A DNA stretch of 64,000 nt from Lentzea guizhouensis (GCF_001701025.1 NZ_CP016793.1:8804001-8868000); one strand, 5' to 3'; shown: positions 25,090 to 34,105, counted from the stretch's first letter. The notes: a model not told the origin generated them from the letters alone. Translations and numbers: made by a program.

Positions 25090-26022
25090 ATGGCGATCCC
25101 CGTCATCATCGACTGCGACCCCGGCCACGACGACGTCTTCGCGCTCTGGCTCGCCGCGGGCAACCCGGCGATCTCCCTGCTCGGCGTCACCACGGTCGGC
25201 GGCAACGGCCGCCTGGAGCACACCACCCACAACGCACGTGTCGCGCTCACCGTGGCCGGCGTCGAGGGCGTGCCGGTCGCCGCCGGAGCCGACACACCGT
25301 TGCGGCGCGAGCTGACCCCGGCGACGTGGATCCACGGCGACAACGCGCTCGGCGGGCCCGTGCTGCCGGAGCCGGTGGTCCCGCTGGACCGCCGCAGCGC
25401 GGTCGAGCTGATGGCGGACCTGCTCACCACCTCGGCCGAGCCGATCACCCTGATCCCGACCGGGCCGCTCACCAACGTCGCGACGTTGCTGGAGCGGCGG
25501 CCGGACCTGCGCGGGCGGATCAGGGAGATCATCTGGATGGGCGGCTCGACGGGTCGCGGGAACGTCACCGCCTACGCCGAGTTCAACGCGTGGGTCGATC
25601 CCGAGGCCGCCGATGTCGTGTTCCGCTCGGGGCTGCCGCTCACGATGGTCGGGCTGAACATCTCGCACCAGGCGCTGGTCACGCCGCAGGTCATCGAGGA
25701 CATCGCCGCGATCGGCAACGAGACCAGTGCGTTCGGCGTCGAGCTGCTGCGTTTCTTCTGCAGCACCTACAACACCGTCGCGGGCATGCCGGAGGGGCCG
25801 CTGCACGACCCCATCACGGTCGCCATCGCGATCGACCGGGCCGTGGCGACGGTGCGGAGCAGCCACGTGGACGTCGAGACGAAGGGCGAGTTCACCTCCG
25901 GCGCCACGGCGGTCGACCTGCTCGACATGCTCGGCGCGGAGCACAACGCCGACATCGCGATCACGCTGGACGTGCCGCGGTTCTGGCAGCTCGTCCGCGA
26001 GGCCGTCGCGAACCTCAGGTGA
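25090..26022 (+). CDS. Inosine-uridine preferring nucleoside hydrolase
   Basis: A 310-residue metal-dependent hydrolase that splits ribonucleosides into base and ribose. The calcium-binding signature IIDCDPGHDDVFALWLAAGN is at residues 6-25. LIPTGPLTNVATLL, IIWMGGSTGRGNVTAYAEFN and the late active-site block MPEGPLHDPITVA complete the family pattern. It starts 21 bases after the AraC stop and converges with a TetR gene, overlapping it by 8 bases. Confidence 0.93.
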   Translation: MAIPVIIDCDPGHDDVFALWLAAGNPAISLLGVTTVGGNGRLEHTTHNARVALTVAGVEGVPVAAGADTPLRRELTPATWIHGDNALGGPVLPEPVVPLDRRSAVELMADLLTTSAEPITLIPTGPLTNVATLLERRPDLRGRIREIIWMGGSTGRGNVTAYAEFNAWVDPEAADVVFRSGLPLTMVGLNISHQALVTPQVIEDIAAIGNETSAFGVELLRFFCSTYNTVAGMPEGPLHDPITVAIAIDRAVATVRSSHVDVETKGEFTSGATAVDLLDMLGAEHNADIAITLDVPRFWQLVREAVANLR

Positions 26023-26614
26023 GCGGGGCGGCCATACCGGTCCGGAACGTCAGCAGGCCCTCGACCCCGGCGAGGAACGTGGCGCCGACCTCCGTCGCGT
26101 CGGTGAGGCACCCCGCCGCCATGGCCCCGTCGCGGAGCATCACGAAGTGCCGGCCGGCCGAGTCCGCCGACTTCTCGTCGAGCCGCGCGAACAGGTCGGT
26201 GACGGTGGTCAGGAACCACTCGCGGTGGTCGAGGACGGCCCGCAGCACGGGGTGCGCGCGGTCCGGGTACTCCGCCGCGGCGTTGAGGAAGGCGCAGCCG
26301 CGGAACCCGGCCGACTCGATGCCGGCGGCGATGGACGCGGCGATGACGCGCAGCGCGTCGGGGGCGGGCAGGCCGCCGTCGAGGGCCTTCTCGAACTGGT
26401 CGCGCTCCATCTGGGCGACCGCCTGCAGGTAAGCGACGACCAGCTCGTCCTTGCTGGCGAAGTGCCGGTACAGGGTCGCACGGGTCACCTTGGCCTCGGC
26501 GACGATCCGGTCGATGCCCACCGAGTGGATGCCCTCGGCGTAGAAGATCCGGGTGGCGGTCGCGAGCAGCCGCTGACGCGCTTCGGAGACCTGACCGCGG
26601 ACGTTGTGCACCAT
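26015..26614 (-). CDS. TetR-family regulator
   Basis: A 199-residue TetR. The helix-turn-helix is IDRIVAEAKVTRATLYRHFA. The ligand domain contains FRGCAFLNAAAEYPD and HFVMLRDGAMAAGCL, the segment duplicated in the remnant at 9331-9549. Upstream, AACGGT occurs twice (about 26626 and 26641), a possible self-operator. A decayed lipase now occupies the divergent side, so its original target may be gone. Confidence 0.87.
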   Translation of the reverse strand: MVHNVRGQVSEARQRLLATATRIFYAEGIHSVGIDRIVAEAKVTRATLYRHFASKDELVVAYLQAVAQMERDQFEKALDGGLPAPDALRVIAASIAAGIESAGFRGCAFLNAAAEYPDRAHPVLRAVLDHREWFLTTVTDLFARLDEKSADSAGRHFVMLRDGAMAAGCLTDATEVGATFLAGVEGLLTFRTGMAAPLT

Positions 26615-26644
26615 TGCGTCAACGGTAACAGACAGAACGGTCAG

Positions 26645-27514
26645 TCACGCGGACTCAGCCGGTGCCGCGCTGCACTGCCAGGCCGCGGACCAGCGAGAGG
26701 GTCCGGGAGAACGCCCGCTGCTGTCCTACCAGACACCGGAGGACGGTCTGGCCACCACCTGCGCGCCGTCCTACCTGCTGCGCGCGGGCTCGGTGACCAC
26801 CGATCCCGCCTCGGAGGGCCAGGCCCGGTTCGACCGCGGCCAGGTCGTTCCCGCCCGCACGCGTCGGCCGTGTGCCCCGGTCGGGATGTGGGGTTACTCC
26901 GGTGGCGGCCTCGCGACGGCCTCGGCCGCGCAGGAGCAGTCCCGCTACGCCCCTGAGCTCAAGATCAGCGCGGTCGTCGAGGGGCGGGGTGCCGGCCGAC
27001 CTGAACGCCGCCCTCGCCACCATCAGCGGCCAGGCGTTCTCGGGCTGGCTCCCGTTCGGGTTCGCGGCGCTGCACAACGCCAGGCCCGACGCCGGCGTCC
27101 ACCGGTACCTCAACGCGTCCGGCCGCCGCCGCCAAGGCGGTCGCCCACGGGTGCGGCCGCGCCGCCGCCAAGGCGGTCGCCCACGGGTGCGCTGGCGCGG
27201 CGATCCTGGCCGGTCCGCACTTCGCGATGCTGCAGCAGTTCGAGGCCTGGCCGGGTTCGCTGACCACCGGCGCCTTCCACGAGCTCGCCCACGGCCTCAG
27301 CCCGGTCGGCACCCCCACCACACCAGTGCTGATGTACCACGGCACCGCCGACGAGCTCCTGCCCGTCACGGTGGCACGGGAACTGGCCGCGCAGTACCGC
27401 GCTTGCGGCGCCGACGTCGTGCTGGTCGAGGGCGAGACGCACGGCAGCGAGCAGGCGCTCGGTGTCGCCGGCGCCGTGTCGTTCCTGGCGGAGCGCTTCG
27501 CCGGGACTCGCTGA
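26645..27514 (+). pseudogene. Secretory lipase (LIP family) pseudogene
   Basis: Pieces of a secretory lipase occur in order but in different frames. One is LLSYQTPEDGLATTCAPSYL. The nucleophile elbow is VGMWGYSGGGLATASAAQEQ. After a shift come VPADLNAALATISGQAFSGW and HNARPDAGVHRYLNASG. The C-terminal part reads MLQQFEAWPGSLTTGAFHEL with catalytic-region VLMYHGTADELLPV and EGETHGSE. About 100 residues are missing before the elbow, there is no signal peptide, and a 36-bp duplication lies in the middle. This is genuine decay. Confidence 0.75.
27122..27193. repeat. 36-bp tandem duplication within the lipase remnant
   Basis: A 31-base core, GCCGCCGCCAAGGCGGTCGC then CCACGGGTGCG, occurs at about 27125-27155 and again 36 bases later at 27161-27191. 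The period is a multiple of three, so it would insert 12 residues. Confidence 0.85.
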
Positions 27515-27537
27515 CCGGTGCACCGGGCCGATCCATT

Positions 27538-27554
27538 GCGCTACGGTGTAGCGC
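27538..27554. promoter_or_regulatory. Perfect dyad abutting the broken MarR start
   Basis: GCGCTAC-GGT-GTAGCGC is a perfect 7-bp inverted repeat ending one base before the ATG at 27556. With no ribosome site upstream, the mRNA is probably leaderless, and the regulator would block its own start site when bound. Confidence 0.6.
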
Positions 27555-27555
27555 G

Positions 27556-28048
27556 ATGGATCTCCCAGCTCAAGACGCCGTGCGCTGGTTCGTCGAGCAG
27601 TTCAGCGCGGTCCTGACCGACACCGGCATGGCCCGCATGCCCGCCCGCGTCCTCACCGCGCTGCTGACGGCCGAGTCGGGCCGGCTCACCTCGGCCGAGC
27701 TCACCGACCTGCTGCGGATCAGTCCGGCGGCGGTGTCGGCGGACTGATCCGCAGCTGACGCACCAGCGGCTCGTCAGCCGTGAGCGCGAACCGGGGTCGC
27801 GGCGGGACGTCTACCGGGTGCGCGGCGACCTCTGGTACACGCTGGCGTTCCAGCAGGACCACGTGGTCGCGTCGGTCGGCGAGGTGCTGGCGGAGGGCGT
27901 CGAGGCGCTCGGCCCCGGCTCGGAGGCGGGCAGGCGGCTCGACGAGTGCCGCGAGTACCTGCGGTTCGTGGAGGCCGAGCTGGAACCGCTGATGCGGCGG
28001 TGGCAGGCGCACCGGGCGAAGTGGCTGGCGCAGCGGCGTCCGGTCTAG
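27556..28048 (+). pseudogene. MarR/GbsR-type regulator, frame-interrupted
   Basis: The first 63 codons read MDLPAQDAVRWFVEQFSAVL to SAELTDLLRISPAAVS, then a TGA stops the frame at about 27747. A small shift resumes LTHQRLVSREREPGSRRDVY and continues through RGDLWYTLAFQQDHVVASVG to the stop at 28048. The combined protein has the winged helix plus the long C-terminal helices of GbsR/MarR regulators of about 160 residues. Only the joint is damaged, in a GGCGG run, so a sequencing indel is possible. Confidence 0.7.
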
Positions 28049-28057
28049 GGCCGGTCG

Positions 28058-28882
28058 TCAGGACGAGAACTGCTGGACGCCGATCACGTCGAGCAGCCGC
28101 AGCTGTTGCGCGGCAGGGGTTCCCGGCACCGGGACGAAGAACTGCAGCCGCTGGTGCCCGTCCTCGCTGAACAGGTTCTGGCAGTGCACGTCGACGACCC
28201 CGAGTTCGGAGTGGACGATCCTCTTGAGCTCGCCGCGGCGCACGGCGACGTCGCCGGTGTCCCACAGGACTGCGAACTCCTCGCTGGCCTGGCGCAGCCG
28301 GGTGACCATCGCGGCGGCGGGGCCCGACGGGGCGTGCCTGGCCACGGCGGCGCGGAGGTCGGACACCAGCACCTTCGAGTGGTGCGGGTGGTCGTCCTCT
28401 GGGTGGACGGCGCGGACGGTGGGGTCGGTGAACCACTGGAACAGGAAGCTCTCCCTGGTCGCCGGGCCGAGCAACGCGGTGGCGAGCCGGTTCTGCACCA
28501 GCGTCTCGTGCAGGTCGGTGATGATGCGGGCCGGGGTGCCGTCGAGCCGGTCCAGCAACGCGAGCATGGCCGGCGGCACGTGCGCGGAGACGCCGTGGGA
28601 CGGCGGAACGGACCGGCCCGCCAGCAGGAACAGGTGCTCGCGCTCGTCGGCGTCCAGGCGCAGCGCCCTGGCCAGCGCCACCAGCATCTGCACCGACGGC
28701 TGCGCGCCGCGGCCGCGTTCCAGCTCGATGTAGTAGTCCACCGAGGCGCCCGCGATCTGCGCGACCTCGTCACGGCGCAGGCCCGGTACGCGGCGGCGCG
28801 GGCCCGCGGTCAGGCCGACCTCGGCCGGCGTGACGCGAGCGCGCCGCGACTGCAGGAACAGGCCCAGCTCAGCGAGGTTCAC
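28058..28882 (-). CDS. XRE regulator with MmyB-like ligand domain
   Basis: A 274-residue regulator. The Cro/C1-type helix-turn-helix is GLRRDEVAQIAGASVDYYIE followed by LERGRGAQPS. The C-terminal MmyB-like domain (PAS-like fold, from about residue 105) contains NRLATALLG and SLFRWF-like FLFQWFTDP; such domains bind fatty-acid-like ligands in MmyB regulators. It is divergent from the small tautomerase, a common pairing for this regulator class next to oxidoreductase or tautomerase genes. Confidence 0.88.
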   Translation of the reverse strand: MNLAELGLFLQSRRARVTPAEVGLTAGPRRRVPGLRRDEVAQIAGASVDYYIELERGRGAQPSVQMLVALARALRLDADEREHLFLLAGRSVPPSHGVSAHVPPAMLALLDRLDGTPARIITDLHETLVQNRLATALLGPATRESFLFQWFTDPTVRAVHPEDDHPHHSKVLVSDLRAAVARHAPSGPAAAMVTRLRQASEEFAVLWDTGDVAVRRGELKRIVHSELGVVDVHCQNLFSEDGHQRLQFFVPVPGTPAAQQLRLLDVIGVQQFSS

Positions 28883-29001
28883 CCCGTCAGTCTCCCCGGC
28901 CGGCTCCGGCGCAGCCAGGGGACGCCATCCCCCGGGTCAGCGGCAACTGGCTGCCGGTAGACGCACGAGAAAGGCTGGTGGCACAACGAAAGGAGCGCAT
29001 C

Positions 29002-29211
29002 ATGCCGTTCGCCAACCTGAAGGTCGCCGCAGGCACGCTGTCCGCGCAGCAGAAGCAGAACCTGGTCGAGAAGGTCACCGACCTCTACGCCGAGACGTTC
29101 GGTGACGCCGTCCGCGACAACACCATGGTCCTGGTCGAGGAGGTCGCCGACGGCGGCTGGGGCATCCGCGGCGAGGTCCTCACCCTCGCCAAGATCCAGC
29201 AGCAGGCGTGA
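29002..29211 (+). CDS. 4-oxalocrotonate tautomerase-family protein
   Basis: A 69-residue tautomerase. After removal of the initiator Met the catalytic Pro-1 is exposed (MPFANLKVAAGTLSAQQKQN). The fold strand VLVEEVADGGWGIRGEVLT is typical. ATG 29002 with AGGAG upstream was chosen over an upstream start because only this one exposes Pro-1. The family shuttles protons in keto-enol tautomerisations using a hexamer. Arg-11 is replaced by Gly/Thr, so the substrate probably differs from oxalocrotonate. It is divergent from the XRE regulator. Confidence 0.85.
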   Translation: MPFANLKVAAGTLSAQQKQNLVEKVTDLYAETFGDAVRDNTMVLVEEVADGGWGIRGEVLTLAKIQQQA

Positions 29212-29291
29212 CGGGCCGGGGGCGGCGGTCCGGCCGGGCCGCCGCCCCCGGCCGTGCTGAGCGCCACACTGCCGTCCGCGACCGGACTGTG

Positions 29292-29325
29292 TGACACTTT
29301 GTCCAGCATCTGACAGTTTGTCCAG
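29292..29325 (+). promoter_or_regulatory. Twin operators before the DauR-like gene
   Basis: TGACACTTTGTCCAG (29292-29306) and TGACAGTTTGTCCAG (29311-29325) are identical but for one base and are 19 bases apart, nearly two helical turns. Each contains the dyad GACA-N3-TGTC. They lie immediately before the ribosome site at 29329-29333, suited to autorepression. Confidence 0.65.
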
Positions 29326-29338
29326 ACCTGGAGGTGTC

Positions 29339-29998
29339 GTGCCGGACCAGCCCGTCAGCACCGCGGACGCGGTGTTCGCCGCGCTCACGCCCGTAGTCGA
29401 GGGGATCGCGGCGACCTTCGGCCGCAGCTGCGAGGTCGTGCTGCACGACTACCGCGACCAGGAGCAGTCCGTCGTCGCGGTGGCGGGGTCGGTCACCGGC
29501 CGGGCCGCCGGGGACGCGATGAGCGAGATCGGGCTGCGGGTGCTCGCCGCCGGAGCCGACGCCCGCAACGAGGTCGGGTACGTGACGCGCGCGCAGGACG
29601 GGCGGGTGCTCAAGTGCACGACGCTGCCGTTGCGCGACGTCGACGGGACGCTGATCGGGGCGTTGTGCGTCAACGTCGACCTCTCGGCGATCAACCGCGC
29701 CACCGGGGTGCTCTCCGACCTGCTCGGGTTGTCCGCGCTGGAGGAACCGGCCGCGACCACGAACTTCTCCGGTGACCTCGACCAGGTGGTCGAGTCCCTG
29801 GTCGAACGCGCCGAGCGCGCGCACGCGGTGCCCGTGGCGGCGCTGGGACGTGACGAGCGACTGGTCCTCGTCCGGTCGCTGCACGAGGCCGGGGTGTTCG
29901 GCCTGCGCGGTGCGCCGGGGCGGATCGCGAAGCGGCTGGGGATCTCCCGCACCGGCCTGTACAACGACCTCGCCGAACTGAAGAAGGACACGCCGTGA
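29339..29998 (+). CDS. YheO/DauR-like transcriptional regulator
   Basis: A 219-residue regulator with an N-terminal YheO-type PAS domain (FGRSCEVVLHDYRDQEQSVV and LRDVDGTLIGALCVNVDLSA) and a C-terminal HTH_22 (GRIAKRLGISRTGLYNDLAE). GTG 29339 has GGAGG five bases upstream. DauR in Pseudomonas represses D-arginine catabolism, and its operon includes an ornithine-cyclodeaminase-family enzyme, as here. Its TGA overlaps the next GTG (GTGA), so it is the first gene of a three-gene D-amino-acid-type operon. Confidence 0.85.
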   Translation: MPDQPVSTADAVFAALTPVVEGIAATFGRSCEVVLHDYRDQEQSVVAVAGSVTGRAAGDAMSEIGLRVLAAGADARNEVGYVTRAQDGRVLKCTTLPLRDVDGTLIGALCVNVDLSAINRATGVLSDLLGLSALEEPAATTNFSGDLDQVVESLVERAERAHAVPVAALGRDERLVLVRSLHEAGVFGLRGAPGRIAKRLGISRTGLYNDLAELKKDTP

Positions 29999-30927
29999 CC
30001 GACAGCCCGAAGTTCCTCAGCGAGGCGGAGTCGGCGGCCCTCGTCGACGACGAGCTCGCACTCTCCGCCGCGCGGGAGGCGTTCCTCGCCACCGCGACCG
30101 GGTCGACGTTCCCGGTCGTGATCGGGCGGTCCTCGGCGCCGGAGAACAGGTTCACCCTCAAGTCCGGGTCGGCCGGCGACCTCGTCGGCGTGAAGGTCGG
30201 CAGCTTCTGGCCCGGCAACGTCGACCTGCCGCGGCACAGCTCCACGATCGTGCTGCTCAACCCGGCCACCGGCAGGTTGAGCGCCGTGGTCGAGGCGGCC
30301 TCCGCCAACGCCTACCGCACCGCCGCCGCCGACGCGCTCGCCGTGGACATCTTGGCGCGCAAGGACTCCCGCACGCTGACCGTGATCGGTACCGGACACC
30401 AGGCGCTGCACGAGGTGCGTGCGGTGAGCCGGGTGCGCCCGATCGACCGGGTCCTCGTCGTGGGCAGGCGGCCGGACGCGGCACGGGCGTTCGCCGCGGA
30501 CGTCACCGCGCGGACCGGTCTGACCGCCGAACCCGTTGACGCCCAGGCCGGGGTGACAGCGGCGGACGTGCTGGTCACCGCCACGACCGCCCGCGAACCC
30601 CTGTTCGACGCGAGCTGGGTGCGACCGGGCACGCACATCTCCGCGATGGGCGCGGACGGTCCCGGCAAGCAGGAGCTGCCCGTCCAGCTCTACGAGCACG
30701 CAACGCTCTTCTGCGACCTGACCGAGCAGTCGCTCACCATCGGCGAGTTCCAGCACGCACCGGACGCCGCACCCGTTCAGCTCGGTGCTGTGCTCGCCGG
30801 AACCGCCGCGGGCCGGACGTCCGACGACGAGATCACGGTGTTCGACAGCTCCGGCTTCGCTCTGCAGGACCTCACCCTCGCCGCCGCTCTGCTGCGCCGT
30901 TCGACCGCACCTGGAGAAGCACAGTGA
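29995..30927 (+). CDS. Ornithine cyclodeaminase / mu-crystallin family dehydrogenase
   Basis: A 310-residue NAD(P)-dependent enzyme. The substrate arm GVKVGSFWPGN (normally VK...FP.N), the Rossmann motif LTVIGTGHQALHEVRAV and SAMGADGPGKQELP are typical of the family. Members act as ornithine cyclodeaminase, as imine or pyrroline-2-carboxylate reductases, or as DauB, which aminates oxoarginine. With a DauR-like regulator before it and a fold-III PLP enzyme after it, a reductase role on an imine or oxoacid made from a D-amino acid is the best inference. Both ends overlap neighbours by 4 bases. Confidence 0.83.
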   Translation: MTDSPKFLSEAESAALVDDELALSAAREAFLATATGSTFPVVIGRSSAPENRFTLKSGSAGDLVGVKVGSFWPGNVDLPRHSSTIVLLNPATGRLSAVVEAASANAYRTAAADALAVDILARKDSRTLTVIGTGHQALHEVRAVSRVRPIDRVLVVGRRPDAARAFAADVTARTGLTAEPVDAQAGVTAADVLVTATTAREPLFDASWVRPGTHISAMGADGPGKQELPVQLYEHATLFCDLTEQSLTIGEFQHAPDAAPVQLGAVLAGTAAGRTSDDEITVFDSSGFALQDLTLAAALLRRSTAPGEAQ

Positions 30928-32033
30928 CCACTTTGGACATCCCGGACACGCCGTTCGCGGTCGTCGACACCGACCGGCTGGACCGCAACGCGGCCAGGCT
31001 GCGCGACCACCTGAGCACCCTGGGCGTGCCGTTGCGCCTGCACGTCAAGACGTGCAAGTCCGTCGAGGTCGCCCGGCGGGTCCAGGCAGGGCCGATCACG
31101 GTCTCGACCCTCGCCGAGGCGGAGCACTTCGCCGACGCGGGCTACCGGGACGTCCTCTACGCGGTCGGCCTCGACCCGCACAAGCTGCCGCGCGTCGCCG
31201 CCCTGCTGCGCCGCGGTGTCACGCTCACGGTCCTGCTCGACACGCTCGTGCAGGCGGAGGCACTGACCCGGTTCGCCGCGGCAGAAGGTCTTCGCATCCC
31301 CGCCCTCGTCGAGGTCGACTGCGACGGCCACCGCGGCGGCATCGCACCCACCGACCCGACCCTTGTCCACATCGGACGGTCGCTCGGCGACCACCTCGCC
31401 GGCGTGCTCACCCACGCGGGCGAGTCCTACTTCGCCTACACCCCAGACGCTCTGCACAAAGCCGCGCAGCACGAACGCGATGTCGCCGTCGCCGCCGCGG
31501 ACACCCTGCGCGCCGCCGGGTTGCCGTGCCCGGTCGTCAGCGTCGGCTCGACCCCCACCGCGCACGCGGCGACCGACCTGACCGGCGTCACCGAGGTCCG
31601 CGCGGGCAACTACGTGTTCTTCGACCTCGTCATGGCCGGCATCGGCGTCTGCACCACCGACGACCTCGCCCTCTCCGTCGTGGTCACCGTGATCGGCCAC
31701 CAGCCGGAGAAGAACTGGGTGCTGACCGACGGCGGCTGGATGGCCACCTCACGCGACCGCGGCACGCAGGCGCAGGCCGTCGACCAGGGCTACGGCCTCG
31801 TCGCGGACGTCCACGGCCGTCTCGTTCCCGGCCTGCTGATGACCGGGGCGAGCCAGGAACACGGCGTCCTGAGCACCCGCGACGGCAGCCCCGTCCCGGA
31901 CCTGCCCATCGGCACCCGCCTGCGGGTCCTGCCCAACCACGCCTGCGCGACCGCAGCCCAGCACGACCGCTACCACGTCGTCAGCGGCGGCACGGCGATC
32001 GAGGCGACCTGGGCACGTCACCGCGGCTGGTGA
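30924..32033 (+). CDS. D-serine dehydratase / D-threonine aldolase-like PLP enzyme
   Basis: A 369-residue fold-type III PLP protein. The PLP lysine is in RLHVKTCKSVEVARR of the alanine-racemase-like barrel. The C-terminal beta-domain carries metal-ligand residues in ASQEHGVLS and LPNHACATA, a His/Cys zinc site shared by DSD1-type D-serine dehydratases and D-threonine aldolases. It would split or deaminate a D-hydroxy amino acid in the cytosol. It is translationally coupled to the preceding cyclodeaminase-family gene and converges with a TetR gene, overlapping it by 16 bases. Confidence 0.87.
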   Translation: MTTLDIPDTPFAVVDTDRLDRNAARLRDHLSTLGVPLRLHVKTCKSVEVARRVQAGPITVSTLAEAEHFADAGYRDVLYAVGLDPHKLPRVAALLRRGVTLTVLLDTLVQAEALTRFAAAEGLRIPALVEVDCDGHRGGIAPTDPTLVHIGRSLGDHLAGVLTHAGESYFAYTPDALHKAAQHERDVAVAAADTLRAAGLPCPVVSVGSTPTAHAATDLTGVTEVRAGNYVFFDLVMAGIGVCTTDDLALSVVVTVIGHQPEKNWVLTDGGWMATSRDRGTQAQAVDQGYGLVADVHGRLVPGLLMTGASQEHGVLSTRDGSPVPDLPIGTRLRVLPNHACATAAQHDRYHVVSGGTAIEATWARHRGW

Positions 32034-32683
32034 CGGTCCACCAACGCCTCCAGCAGCAGGCCGAACGTGCGCAGGAAGTGGCCCTCCGCGTCCGCGTGCA
32101 GGTCGTCCAGCCGCCTCAGCACCCCGGCCACCAGCGGGTGGTCCGGCCCGGCGTCGGCCTCGGCGACCGGCGGCAGCTCGATGTCCGCGACAAGTGCGCT
32201 GCCGATGGTCAGCTTCTGCAGCGCCATCTGCACCTCGGCCACCCGCTCCTCGGCCACGCCCAGTTCGACGAGCAGCCGGTGGACCCGCTCGGCGATGTCG
32301 AGGTCCACGCCGTCGAGCGTCGGCCGCACCAACCGGGCCAGCCCGGCGTACTCCACCATCAACCGGTAGGAGGCGGTGAAGAACGCGGTCAGCGCCTGTC
32401 CCGGATCACCGGGCTCGGCCGGCAGCGCGCTCCCCGCCTCGGCCAGCACGTGGTCGTACATCGCCGAGAGCAGCTCGTCCTTGTCGGCGACGTAGGTGTA
32501 GAGCGCCATCGGGTTCACGCCCAGCCGACGGCTCACGCTGCGGAAGGACACCCCGCCGATGCCGTTCTCCCGGAACTCGTCGAGCGCTGCCCGCACCACC
32601 TGCTCGCGGCGCAACCCGCGAGCGGGACCGGGACGTCCCGGCGCCCGTTCCTGCCCAGAACCCACGTGCCACTCCACCGTCAA
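32018..32683 (-). CDS. TetR-family regulator (TetR_C_1-like)
   Basis: A 221-residue TetR. The DNA-binding domain is VRAALDEFRENGIGGVSFRS followed by SRRLGVNPMALYTYVADKDE, and the C-terminal half resembles the TetR class-C ligand domain (SAMYDHVLAEAG, YAGLARLVRPTLDG). The start is ambiguous within its first 20 residues. It converges with the D-amino-acid operon and is divergent from the DUF4241 gene 57 bases away, which may be its target. Confidence 0.85.
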   Translation of the reverse strand: MTVEWHVGSGQERAPGRPGPARGLRREQVVRAALDEFRENGIGGVSFRSVSRRLGVNPMALYTYVADKDELLSAMYDHVLAEAGSALPAEPGDPGQALTAFFTASYRLMVEYAGLARLVRPTLDGVDLDIAERVHRLLVELGVAEERVAEVQMALQKLTIGSALVADIELPPVAEADAGPDHPLVAGVLRRLDDLHADAEGHFLRTFGLLLEALVDRHQPR

Positions 32684-32740
32684 CGGAAGTCCTCGACAAG
32701 CTACAACGCCGTCCCGCGGGCACCCCTACGATGGCCGATC

Positions 32741-34105
32741 ATGAACTCGCCGGCACCGGACGGATCTCCGTGGCGCGTGTCCCGGCGCACCGCGGTCATG
32801 GCCGGTGCCCTCGGCGTGGCGCTGCTGACCGGTGGCCTGCTGACGCAACGACGTTCCCGCGATCCCGGCAACCGCGACCCGTTCAGCGACGAGCACCTGC
32901 CCGCCGCGCCGGATCCGACGGACGAGCCGGTGGAGGTCGTGCACTGCGCCGGGTGGGACGCTGCCTCGCGTTCACCGGTGTCACCGATGTCCGAGGCGGT
33001 CGCTCGCAAGCAGGACGCCGCCGGCGGGCAGTACGCCGTGGTGGTGCTGGCCGGCGGGGTGGCGCGGGCGGTCGTGGAGGTGTGCTGGGCCGCGCACCAC
33101 GCCGAGGTGTGGTTCGTCGACGACCGCGGTAGGCGGTACCGGGGTACCGCCTACCGGCGCTGGCCGGACGAGCGGTTGCGGGTGTTCGAGGTGCGGGGCT
33201 GGCGCTCCGGGCCGGACGCACGGGAGCTCGCCGGCGAACCGACCTCGCGGGTTCGGGTGCGCCGCCACGCCGACGGGACGATCAGGACGGTCTCGACGGA
33301 CACGGAGCTGTCCGGTGGCGGCAAGCTGCAGACCTCGCGGGACTGGGCGGACTGGCCGGACCCGCCTTCCGAGAACGTGCCGGTGCCCGCGGTCGACGGC
33401 TGGCCGGTGCTCGCCGGTCTGACCGGGCCCGTGACGGTCCGTCCAGGGCCCGACGAGGTGCCGGCGGCGTTCCCGTGGAAGCCACCGCACCCGTTGCGGC
33501 CGCGGCACATCACCGAGCTGACCACAGACGGGGCGCGGTTCCGCACGGACGACGGCCGCGTCCTGACGGTGAAGCAGACCTCCGCCGGGACGATCCGGTT
33601 GCCGAGCGGGAAGCTGCTCGTCGCGGACCCCGGCTGGTTGCACGTGGCCGCCGCGCCGCTGGCCGTGCCGGTCGCGCCCGGCCAGTACGCGGTGGACGTG
33701 TTCCAGGTGGCGGAGAACGGGAAGCCGGAGACCACCTGGACGGTCGCGTGCCGGATGACCGTCACCGACGCACCGGTCGCGTCGTGGGAACTGGCGCCGC
33801 TCGAGGGTGACGTCGCGCTGGAGCTGGGCGAGGGCGAGTTCTCCGGCAATCCGGTGGACACCGCCACGCTCGCCCTGCTCGACCACACCGGCTCGGCGGC
33901 GTTCCCCAGCGGTGACGTCGACACCGCGATGCCGGGCGACGCGCCCTTCCGCAGGCTGTCCGCCGGGCAGACCGACGTGGTCGTCGTGCCCGGCTGGAGC
34001 GACGGCTCGTTCCCGGTGTGGGTGGGTCGCGCCGCCGACGGCTCCCCCAGCCGCTTCGTCGTCGACTTCCTGGTGCCGGACCTGTGCACCGCCGAACCGG
34101 CCTGA
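32741..34105 (+). CDS. DUF4241 protein with N-terminal membrane or Tat-like signal segment
   Basis: A 454-residue protein. Residues 12-36 contain a twin arginine followed by a hydrophobic stretch (SRRTAVMAGALGVALLTGG), either a Tat-like signal or a membrane anchor. The C-terminal 200 residues match DUF4241: GQYAVDVFQVAENGKPETTW, LEGDVALELGEGEFSGN and VVVPGWSDGSFPVWVGRAAD. DUF4241 has no known activity and occurs in polymorphic-toxin immunity contexts. It precedes the trypsin-STAND gene by 52 bases on the same strand and may belong to that module. Confidence 0.75.
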   Translation: MNSPAPDGSPWRVSRRTAVMAGALGVALLTGGLLTQRRSRDPGNRDPFSDEHLPAAPDPTDEPVEVVHCAGWDAASRSPVSPMSEAVARKQDAAGGQYAVVVLAGGVARAVVEVCWAAHHAEVWFVDDRGRRYRGTAYRRWPDERLRVFEVRGWRSGPDARELAGEPTSRVRVRRHADGTIRTVSTDTELSGGGKLQTSRDWADWPDPPSENVPVPAVDGWPVLAGLTGPVTVRPGPDEVPAAFPWKPPHPLRPRHITELTTDGARFRTDDGRVLTVKQTSAGTIRLPSGKLLVADPGWLHVAAAPLAVPVAPGQYAVDVFQVAENGKPETTWTVACRMTVTDAPVASWELAPLEGDVALELGEGEFSGNPVDTATLALLDHTGSAAFPSGDVDTAMPGDAPFRRLSAGQTDVVVVPGWSDGSFPVWVGRAADGSPSRFVVDFLVPDLCTAEPA

